NCBI GenBank assembly: GCA_033239525.1
Contig: BSYO01000011.1
Location: 6,291,973 to 6,355,972 of the forward strand
Source: Nepenthes gracilis
Lineage: Eukaryota > Streptophyta > Magnoliopsida > Caryophyllales > Nepenthaceae
Direction of reading: 5' to 3'
Length of the DNA: 64,000 nucleotides
Part shown: positions 12,268-23,100 of the stretch, piece by piece
Layout of the letters: the number at the start of each line of letters is the position of its first letter
Numbering within the stretch: position 1 is the stretch's first letter
Position numbers and translations under genes: made by a program
The notes under the pieces: model-generated
Told to the model about the DNA's origin: nothing
Databases searched by the model: none
The model's input: only the letters and a program-made list of their open reading frames with translations

Positions 12268-13045
12268 TGTTGGGGTCACTCCCTCGTGGTATCTTTGTCC
12301 GCGGACTCAAAGGAGGAAAAAGGACGTGGACTTTTTGAGTTATCCGAGAAGCCTGTCATGACAGACGAGGACTCATCAGAAGCGTCATATCCAAGAGGTA
12401 ACTGAGGACATGGACTAGGATTCTGGAAACCTAGGCGTTGACTCTCTCTCTCTGTAGGCCTACTATAGCCGCATTTTACAGGTGAGCAGTTGACCTACTC
12501 TGATTGGAGTCGGTTACAACTTTCAAGGTGTCAAGCTTGCCACTGTGGCACGCCGGGCGTGCGCTTGTCGTGGCAGGCCTAGGGGGTGTAGTCCTGCCAC
12601 CCTATTGTCATTAGGGTGGCTGGCCGGCCACTAGGTCTCTTATATATAAAGGCTTGTGCCTTTGCTTGTTTTGTAGGTGAGTCTTAGAGTGCTGTGTGTC
12701 TTGGAGAGCAATCTTGGAGTGAGTTTTGAGAGAGTTGTGGGCAAACCTTGCTGTAAAAATAGAGAGAGATACATTTTTGAGAGAGATTGAGTGATATACA
12801 CTTGTGATTGTTTTCTTTTGTTTTGGCTTTGTATAGCTAACATTCTTGTAAACAATCTATACTTTATAATGTATTCTTTAATGATTTTTTCCTTGGTTGA
12901 TAAGGGTCTTTCCACGTTAAAATCTCATGTGTATTTTTTCTCGTTTTTCTATCTCTACTTTTGGCCGTTCGTCCGAGAGCTCTACTCTGTTGTTGTCCGA
13001 GAGTTTTGCCCGCTCGGTCATCGTGCCTTCCGTTCCGCGCCAACA
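12268..13045 (+). repeat. 3' LTR of the copia element
   Basis: 778 bp, same ends as the 5' LTR. Differences from it are scattered substitutions, many of them G/A or C/T as expected after cytosine methylation. Confidence 0.96.
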
Positions 13046-13050
13046 TGAAC

Positions 13051-14136
13051 ACCATAAATGAAAGTGAAATCGGGAAAGAGAACGAGAGTTGGAGAGCAGC
13101 GATGACTATTTGTCGATCGTCTGCTGTCAGGAGGAGTGAGATCCAAAAAGCGAAGCAATAGCAAAAAAGTTGAGAGTGACAAAACAAAATGAGATTAGGG
13201 TAAGCATCTAATTTTTATTTTTTTCCTATTTAATTTTTAAATTTTATCTTTACTGATTATTTATTTAAAAATTAACGGCTTACATTTTCAAATCATATAT
13301 ACCATTAGATTAAAATTTTAAATAAACAGTTCAAACTAAATATTAACCCTAATATTTTTAGAAAAATAAACCTTAAATCTATACATCAGTTAATAAATAG
13401 CCCAAATCTATTTAAAATGTAAAATAAAAAAAATTACTAAGAATCCGGGCCGCCTGTTTTCTACCAACAGCGCAGATGAGCGAAGCGAGATTCCCCATCG
13501 CATGCCGAGCGTAGATGAGGAGTTGTGACGATTCACTCATTTGTAAATATTTAATATTTTTAAATAATATAATATATGAATATTTTTATTTAATTTTTTT
13601 AAAAAATATATTATAATATATTAAATATTTATATCATCAAAAAAATAATAAAAAATATATTTTTTAATATTAATTTTATTTCAATCTAACAGAAAAAAAC
13701 AAAATTTAAGTCTGCCGCACCTTATACATTGCAGCCTCCCCTCATAATTTTTAAAAGCGTCAAATATTTATGGTTCTTGCAAATGGTTATTACAGGCCTT
13801 CGGCCAATGCTTTCTATGAACTGGCTGTGGTAACAGATAATTATAAATGAAATAAGCCTCAATGCCAAGCAAAGAAGGGAACAGCCGATAAAAGAAGGGC
13901 AAGCCGTATATCTCCACCGAGACGATCACACATAAACATTTTTTGCCGGGGCCAGACATTCATATATAAAATTACATCGACGGGAAAACACAATTCTGCT
14001 GGGAAGCAGCGACTAAGCAGCTATTGGCAATGGCTACTGAGTAACACGGCCCGAATCATCACCCGCCAAGGTAACAATTGGAAAAGCAGGCCATTCGGCT
14101 TTGAGGAAGAGTTGCATGGTGCTAATTATGAGACAA
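13051..14136. other. AT-rich spacer and 3' UTR side of the kinase gene
   Basis: 13051-13200 is the far flank of the copia insertion and shows no PPR coding similarity. 13200-13740 is very AT-rich with no feature. From 14136 down to perhaps 13750 the sequence is probably the 3' untranslated region of the minus-strand kinase gene; its end is not determined. Confidence 0.5.
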
Positions 14137-17100
14137 TCAAGATACCGTTCGTCCATAGCAAAGACAGGCGAGGTAGAGATTCTTCGACCACTTGTCCTGT
14201 GCATACAGATGGATTAGGAGATAAAAGTCAGAAGCATATAAATTCTGTGGAATGTGTTTTTAAAAAACAGCTAATGGCCCTCCTCTTAATGTTATTTTCT
14301 GCACCTGACATTTCAGTGAACTTAAAGGAAAACCATTTTTCTTCTAAAACTAATCGGGCAATAACAAGGGTGAGATGATGAGTAAGACCACATCTGTCCC
14401 CCAGAAAATGACAGAACTGAAGGTGCTAAGAAACAGGACACCACAACATAGGTGCATTTTGTCCAAATCTGATTAGGACCAGGACAGAAACATAAAAGAT
14501 ACCCCAACAAAGGTTCATATTGTTCAAATCCGATTAGGACTCAGGACAGAAATATAAAATGGCATTACCTAGTTATCATAGCTCATGTATGCCAGCTACA
14601 TTTTCTTATACTGGAAACACAGCAAAATTTTGTGGATAATATCTCAGCTAAGCAATGGTAATTTTCAGGTACCTTATCATTCTGCATGATGGATGCTTAT
14701 GGCAGAACAAAGGATGCAGATGAACAGATAAAACTAAAAATAAGAAAGATCAGGGAACCGGTGATTTATATATATATACATATATATATACATTAGGTAG
14801 GGATGGGGGAAGCAATGTCATTATTGTAATAGCAGAACATGGAAATAAGTGCAAGGTAGAAGGCCTCAGAATATTGGGTTTAGAAAATGTGGTGGACAAG
14901 CATGACATAACAGGGATGCATGCCCACACAGACAGATTATGATTCTCCGGTGGTAATCCCACCAAAAATTACCTTCACATGTGTGCTAGGAAATTGCGAA
15001 GTTCGCAACGTCTCCTGAGTTTCATCACCAGGCCTGCGCTTAGGCACACTCAGGATAAGAGCAGTCTGATCAACATTAGCAGCCGTAGATGTTATACGAT
15101 AACCACTATCCCACCGCCTGTGGATGCCCTCACTTGGGTATAGAAAATCTAGCTCTGCAACCTAAGACAGAAGGCAAATTAACAGGCAAGTCAATTTTCA
15201 TATTAACTAAACCAGTTCCGGATGTAAGAACAATAAAACAATAGCCCATAAATATGAGATTTAACTGGTGTAATTTCATAGCTCTCCCGTGTCACTGAAT
15301 CTTGAACACAGAAAATCTGTAAGCAGCTAGTTGAAATTATGTCGGACAAATCAAAGAAAAGCAAGAATAGGAGTCAAAGTTTAAATTAAGTGTTATTGTT
15401 TGACTGGTTCGGGGTGGAGTGAATTGAGCAATGTCCCTTCCCTTTTATCTCCTCTCCCTATGATAGGTAAAGCAAGACCTTTCCGCCCTTTTGTTTGGCT
15501 GGATTAAGAGAATTACATCTGATGCACAAATGCAAATGTTGAAACACAATCAGATGGCCATATATCATATGTATAGCTCGATATGAACCTGATCACTGAA
15601 GCCAGCATTACGAGACATGACAACACCCCATCTAGGTCCAGCAGTAGCCATCGAAGTCACATGGAAACCTTCCCTCCACTTCTTATTAATCCACTTGAAT
15701 GGAAAAGAATCACTCACTTTATATGATTGTTGCGTGTATTGAGTGCCTGTAAATTTACAACCATGATTTCATATTTTATCAACCAAAATGAATTCCAACA
15801 AATCTTTGAACAAAATAGATAAACATTGAACAGAATGCAATTGCTGCTTATAACCTATTGGAGAATGAGAAACCACAACATTATGAAAATAGGGCACTAT
15901 ATTGGAAGAGGAATGAAAGCCTCGTAAAACTACAAACTTATCAAAATAAAAGAGATTTTCTTCCAGATTGCATATTGCTCAACAATATACCCAACAAACA
16001 AAAATATCTTAGTCAACATCATCCCTTCAGGATAAAATCACATATGGCAGCAGAAAACACTGTAACACATTCAATATCATTTTATAAAGAAAAATAGATG
16101 AAAAAAGAAAAATACAGAATAATGGACACCAACAATAACAAAAAGACACGTTTCATCAAAGCAGTAGGTAGTTGGTAGAGCACCTACAATTTCGGAAGAA
16201 ATTGCTGATTCATTGTGAAAAGCTATTTATGTTCCTTATTAAAAAAACACAGGATATCTTCCTAAAGAGGGCTGACCTTTGGACATCACCACAAGGGAGC
16301 TTCCATTGGCAGAGCCAGCAACAGAGCTGATGTAATAATTCTTCTCCCATTGTTCCATTATCCATTCCTGTATAGTTTTAAGTAATCATTTTAAACTCTT
16401 AGTCTTTGCATTCCAAGATAATTTGCAAGATAAAATGACAAGTTACAGGCCACGGAAACCCACCTTGTGCAAGAAAAATGGTGACAATTCATAAATTTGA
16501 TTTGTGAAGCCAGTACCAGCATCCATAATCAGTGCCCACAGGTTGGAACAAGATGCCACGGAGCTTATAAGAAGGCCATCAGCATTCCCTCTCTCCACAT
16601 GTTGTGCCAATCTAGCATCAGCGACATTATAGTGGTACCTAATAAGACAACAATCAATAACAATTCCTGATCCAAAATCTTGGACAAGAAAAAGATCAAT
16701 AATAATTACAGGTAGATAATGAGAATACATATCATCCGAGGTCAACATTCATCAATCACTAATTTATTAAATGCTGACATAAAAATGCCGATCTCTGTTA
16801 GCAGTAATCAATTCCTATAAGGGCCTTTCATAGAAAACAAAAATTGTCAAAGTTAGCACTGAAGCCATTTTCCCTACAGGAGCAACTATACCCCATGAAC
16901 CAACTGAATGGGGACTTTCCAGAAAAATGGTAAACTGGGTTGATCCGCTAAGCAGTATGGGCAATACAATACAGCTGTTGTGCCAAAATTCGGTTAATTT
17001 AACCAAATAGCTTTGTTGAAGTAAACAACCAGATATTGCTTCAGCAGTTATTAACCCAGAAGCACTGGAAATACAACAAGTACAACAAATCATATCATCG

Positions 17101-20100
17101 ATAATACAGACATTCTCAGAAAGTAGTCTCCTGCCCTGCATTTTAAGCAAGATGTGATATCTGCAGAAAGGCATTATAAAGAGAGATAAATCCAAGTGAT
17201 GTACATGCTAATAAAATTATGGAGATCTTGAAAGACTGCCATTCTCATAAAAAAGAGAAACCTGAAAAGGCAGGGAACTGAAGAAAGAGCTGTGCAACAA
17301 TAATTTATATATATATATATCACTCACACTGGACTCTGATACGATATTATATTACTGCATTCCATTTGAAATGCTTAGAAGTCTAACATTCCAACAAAGA
17401 ATTGTATCTTCACAACAAGACACGCACAGAAAAAATGAAGATACTAAGTGCTGTACAGTAAAGCTACAAAGAAAATAGCAAACATATTTCACAGCACATG
17501 ATTCATAAATTTTACCTCTGCTTCATTGGTAGCCTGGCATTGTAAACTGAAACCCATTGCGTAGCTGGGACTCCCTGCCTTACCTTCTTCTTTGGTTGCC
17601 CATCATCTTCTTCATCAATATTTAACCTACCACGCTTTTGCCCAACTTGGTAGATGATCTAGCAACAATGACATAATGAAAGATAACTATCACGTCATCA
17701 ATCTGAAAAAAAATCCAGTGTCTGACAACTAGAATCACCTTCTGAGCGCCATCAGTGTTTATAGGCCTTATGGCTGGATTTGGTCCAATCAATCCCTCAA
17801 ACAGAGATATTAGCTTGGAATAGTTCGGCTCTTCGTCAAATTTCATGTTAACAACAATTTCTACAAATTGTTTCAGAGGTGCAGGGCAAAAGCAACATAG
17901 CACATCAGGAGAAGTGCCCATCTTTTTCTTGCAAACTAGGAACGATTTGTTATCACCCTTAAAATGAGTGAACAGAAAATCAATTATAGAAGAATCACAA
18001 TAGTTTTAGCAGTAAGAATCAGCAATAAAGAAGAAGGTTCTGCAGTACCTGATAGCCTTGCCATGGCAATCTACTTTTGATGAGAAAAACAAGGGTATAA
18101 GCAAGTGATTCTAGATCATCTCTTCTGCTGGCAGTTCTTCCCAGGTGAGCATGGACACTAGCATAACGAACAGTTCCCCTGTAAGTAACAGAGAATAATG
18201 AATAAGAATCTGTTAAAACATAAAACAGAAGACAACATCGCAGGCAAGGGAACCAGTTTCACCTAAACATATCAGGACGTTGATCATATTCAACATGCTG
18301 CCCATTTCCACTGTCTCTCCATTTTGTGGCTGCATTTGACTAAGAAATCAAGAAAAGACAGTTGCAGTAACATCTATACAGACATTTAACTTATCAAATG
18401 GGATATAATCACCTAGCCCAAGGTCAACAAGAAACAACTTTTTCTCTTGTGGTGTAGATGGCTGGCCAAGCAAAAAATTTTCTGGTTTTACATCTCCATG
18501 CACATAACTAATAATGAACAAAAAAATGATGTCATAGATACAACTGATATATCTCAAATTAAAGTAAGGAAGTAATTGAAAGTTGAGAAATCCCCCTTTA
18601 ATAGCCCACACAAGAATTGATTAATTCCCAACATACCCTCTAGCATGCATCTTCTCTAGGATTGATAAAGATTCAACTGCAATACAGGCCACCATTTCAG
18701 CTGACATCCTGCACATATGTTTGTCAGATTAATAAATGGACAAGTGCACAAAAAAATCCAAGAGGTACAGAAGAAATCAAATTTACTTTACCATTTATTA
18801 TGCAGATGAAATATGTTTGTTAGCAAAGCAAATATCACTCATGGTCCCTAAAAATATCTACAACATCATGACAGATGTAGCATAGATGCTAACCTCCACA
18901 ATGCTAATAGGAATTTAAAGCAAAATAAGACAATATAAAGCAGCCTCATGGATTAAAATATTAGTATCAATCGCAGCCATATCGGTATCATATATATCGT
19001 ACAATTTGTATCCGTATTGGATATACGGGGATAAAAAAATTCTAAAAATCGAAAGTTGACAGACAAATATCAGTCCATATATCAAGCCAAATATCAAATA
19101 TTTTGATAGGCATATCACAATATATTGCAACTTTGCCACAATATCAAGAAATATTGATATCAAAGGATCCCAATACTAATATATTTCAACCGATATTTGT
19201 ATCCACAAGCAGCTCAAAATCTAGAGGCATATGAAAATACCTAAGCCAATACATGTGCACACGTCCATTGCATCCCTTGTCGATGAGCCTAGTCACACTA
19301 GAGGCTAGTCAAAGCATTATAGGTTAGCTATGGAGAATGAACTTACTTTTCTTCCCTTTTCTTTCTATTATTTCCAAATAACAAGCTATTTTAAAGCCAC
19401 TCATTTCACTTGAATGTGACCCAAAGTTGCATAATGATGCATGTACGATCGGTGATGGCACCGGAAGACGATGAAAACAGAGAAGGTGAAAGGGAAAATG
19501 GGAGTTCGGCAGAGGAAAATAGGGAAAAGAAGGAGAAAAGGGGTCGACTATTTCAAGGGAAGGGAAAACAGTAAGGCCCGAGGTGTGTAATTGGCCGAGA
19601 CGCAGGGAAAAGGCAGGGAGAAGCAGAGAGGAAAAAGGGAAGAGGGAAAACAAAGAAGAAAAAGACTGAGGTACAGAAACGAGGTGAGAAAGAGAGTGAC
19701 AGAGAGGAGAGAAGGAGAGAGTTGCAGAACGATAGGACAGAGAGAAAAGCAGAGAGAACAGGGAGGGAAAGGGAAGACGTGAGAATTGAGGCAATTATCT
19801 TCTTACTTCCTTATCCCCTTGCACAATACATTTATAGTAAATTGGTAACTAAAAGTATCTGGGGAGAAATTAAAAGTAACAAACTGCCTAACCAACTAAA
19901 AGTAATGGAATTAGTTGGAAGGTATTACGGGATAATAAACCGGGGAAAGGGGGAAGGACAATGCTACTACACGTGGCCCAGCAGCCTAACAACTGCCTAA
20001 AGAAAAATCCTAACAACATTAAATCAGTAGTCCGGGTGCTCTGCCTCTATAACCGTAACATTGCCCTTCTCATCAAGAGAAATTTGTCCTCAATGTTGAA

Positions 20101-23100
20101 AGAGAAAAAATCTTGGGGAGCTGCTGCGTTCTGTGCATCATCTACCATGGCAGTACAGTCTGGCTGATAGTTTGTTGATGTCCATGCTGAAAGGCCTTGC
20201 AATGGGGTTGTATACTTGCATGGAGTGCCTTCATAGTTACCAATCATGGTAGCAGCAGCAAATATGAGTAAAGCACCAGCTTTGTTTTGGAGAGGGACAA
20301 TTCCCTGTCTTCACCAGCCAGCTCTTGGTACTCGGACGTGCACAAATCCTTGGGGCCAAGTTTCCTATAATGGCGCTTTTGGGGGTTGCCATCAAAGATC
20401 CCAAGTCGTATCAATGTGGCAAGATTGTAGGAGAAGGCTTGGTCAATGGCCGATTCACTGAGCAGTCCCCTTTTCACTGCCGCTGGCACCAGTCCCCCAA
20501 GGAGCAGGATAAAAAACAGTGACCCCAGAAAACTGAGACTCGCAACTTCCTTAGTTTTCCCCTCACTCTTCTTACTCTTAGGCTTCTTATTAGCCTTAGA
20601 AGCCAGCACAAGCTGTTGAAGTTTCAATTTAGGACTTAGAACCAAAGGGAGCTCTGAACCTTGTGGTTTAATGACAACAAGAGCACTTGACATCGACGGA
20701 TAACCAAGACGTCCAGAGGAAAAACACTTGTCAGCATTGGGGCGATCACGAGTTAGAAATGGGGGTCCAATTATGTTACAAGTTTTGGAAGATAAAGACA
20801 TAACTCGAGTAGAGCCACCCTCTTTCAACACAACCACCAAAAGGCCTGAGATAAGACCCTGAAATTTCATTGAGGAAGGGACGAAATGATCTCTGAATGC
20901 ATTGAGGAAGAGAGAGGGACTAGTTTCAAATAGTAGAGATAAAGAATCAGCTTCTGAAATTGGAGCTACAGCCAGGGCAAGGGCTTCTTCCTTAACCATC
21001 ATACATGGAATTGTCAAGAAATTTTCTGTAACAATTGTACGTGAAACCAGTTCAGCAGAGTGTAATTTCTGTAAGGGTAAGTTGGGTGAACGGACATACT
21101 TAGAGGAAATTTCTAGCCAATTGGTTGTATGGTTAGGTGGTGGTTTGGAGAGTGGTGGACGTGGGGTAGTGTATCGACCAGCCTCAATTGTGTCCTCCAC
21201 TAACTTGGCCCTACCAATTGCTTCAGGCAATGCCCCACTGTTCCATAGCAACAGTTCTCGCAGTATCCACCTGCAGAGGGGCTAACCTATTGTTGGTATG
21301 TCGGGGCGGAGTGAAGCGTCGCAAAGTAAAAGCCGCCAAATGAAGCGTCGCAGAGTGCAGCCGCTAAGATCTGCGGCTATTGAAGAGGAGAGGAATGATG
21401 TGAATCCCACATTAGGAAGCTTAAAGCAGAACATCCAACTTATAAGTTTGGAAGGCTCTCCCCCCATAGGACGTCCTCTTGGGGTGGGCTCTTCTCTCGA
21501 ACTTGTACTCACATCAATAAATGATACGGGCACAAGTCAAGAGAAGAGACCATTCTAAAAGGACACCCTAGTAGGAGGGAGAGCCCCCTAACTTATAAGT
21601 TGGAGGTTCTACCTCAAACTCCTCGATGTAAGACCTTTACAACATTGGGTCCCACTTCGACAATCGACGTCCTCGGCGGCTTTCACTCTGCGACGTTTCA
21701 CTATGTCCCGATACACCGGCAGCAAATCAACCCCTCCGCAGGTAGCCCTTTCCGAGAATCGTCAGCCTCTCAACGAGAGCACCAAATGATACGGGCACAA
21801 GTCAAGCTCATCTCAAAAGGGCGCCCTAGTAAGCGGGTGAGCCGCCTAACTTATAAGCAAGAGGTTCTGCCTCAGGCTCCCCGATGTGAAACCTTTGTAA
21901 CACATGGAGTTTCAACCTTTTAATTATTATAATAGATAAAGAACAAACCTAACTTTGATTTGGGTATTGTAAGTTATCCAATCTCAAATATTGGCAGAAA
22001 AGAACTTAAATACAGGAAATTGAAATGAAATTCCTCTACTTCCTTACCCCTCTCGTGACAAAACCATCTGTCTTACACACACACACACACAGAGGGGGGG
22101 AGAGCTTGGGAAACTGAGCACTACTGCAGCAGCTCATAGGTTTACTAATTCTCCCACTTTGAACTGTTTCAACACAAACCTACTCTCTCTCTCTCTCTCT
22201 TATCATCTTCCTCATGCTTAGCTGCCGAACTAGTAGCATTATTAATAAGAAATATTTAGTAGTATCACAGAATTTGTTTGTGACATTTAATGAGCTACGG
22301 TGACAGAGCAAAGGTTTTGAGTTTATATGTTAAAAACAAACAATCATGGGAAATCTTTTTGATTGGTGCTTCATTGGGATTTATATTTCAAAGTATTTTT
22401 GACCTTTGAGACGGTAGAAAGGTTTGAGGTCAAGCCAAGTACTGAACTGTGAATTTCAAGGACGAAATTACTTCTTTAGAAGAGGGAATTGTGAAACCTC
22501 AAAAAAAAGCGGTGGCATGTGTCAGCAGGTGGTCTGTCAGGCCACCCAGAGCCACGTCAACAGAAAAGGAGAAAGGATAAGAACAAGAGAACCACCAGTA
22601 TGAGGTAAAACGTAAACAGACAGGAGGAAACATAAACAAGGAACGAAGAGTCGGGGAGAAAAAGAAGACCAGAAGAAAAAATAAGAAAGACAAAAAAAAA
22701 AGGAAGCAGGAAAAAAGAAAGGGAAGAGAAGAAGAACATGGGGGACCAGCAAGCAGGTAAGAGAGAAATGGAACAGCAGATTAAGATATGGTTATGAAAG
22801 ATATGATAGTAGATTTATTATTTTGGGTAAGTGGATATTTACAGCATCTTTATTCCTCGTCTACGTTGATTACAAGTTTCCTGTTATTGGCCTTAAATCA
22901 CCAAGTTGTCAATTCATTTATTGAGCATGCTCTTGGTTGCCCCGTGGGCTGTATTCATATTATTTTTTTCAATTATTGGAAACCATCAGTTTATATATGA
23001 AATATTTGATATTATCACAAAACTGAATTCCACTGCTTGCCTTATATGTCATAGCCATATATTCATTATATGAGGAATTTGGGAGCCGCTTTGTGCATAG

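Larger units (their letters stand above)
7471..13045 (+). mobile_element. End-to-end Ty1/copia retrotransposon, non-functional
   Basis: The element has two long terminal repeats in direct orientation, both TGTTGG...CCAACA, a primer-binding site after the 5' LTR, a polypurine tract before the 3' LTR, and gag, protease, integrase, reverse transcriptase and RNase H in the copia order. It is flanked by a perfect 5-bp target-site duplication, TGAAC (7466-7470 and 13046-13050). Domain wording, such as the zinc knuckle CHHCGKKGHIKRFC and the gag block around CGYIRQ, resembles the Tnt1-like group. Many stops and frame changes interrupt the polyprotein. The two LTRs differ at roughly a tenth of positions by eye over the first 215 bp, so the insertion is not recent. 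It lies just upstream of the PPR pseudogene, in the opposite orientation. Confidence 0.96.

Noticed and set aside
14322..14378. Alternative last kinase exon beginning EKW near 14337
   Set aside because: It matches the family only for three residues; the exon at 14196-14137 ([19 protein letters not shown]) is a full match with a good acceptor.
16160..16200. tRNA-like words (GTAGTTGGTAGAGCACC) in kinase intron 13-12 region
   Set aside because: Only a D-arm-like part is present; no T-arm, anticodon stem or acceptor stem can be formed.
22499..22752. Three overlapping minus-strand frames with Phe/Ser/Leu-rich hydrophobic content
   Set aside because: They are the reverse of a purine-rich LTR leader; no real membrane protein is indicated.
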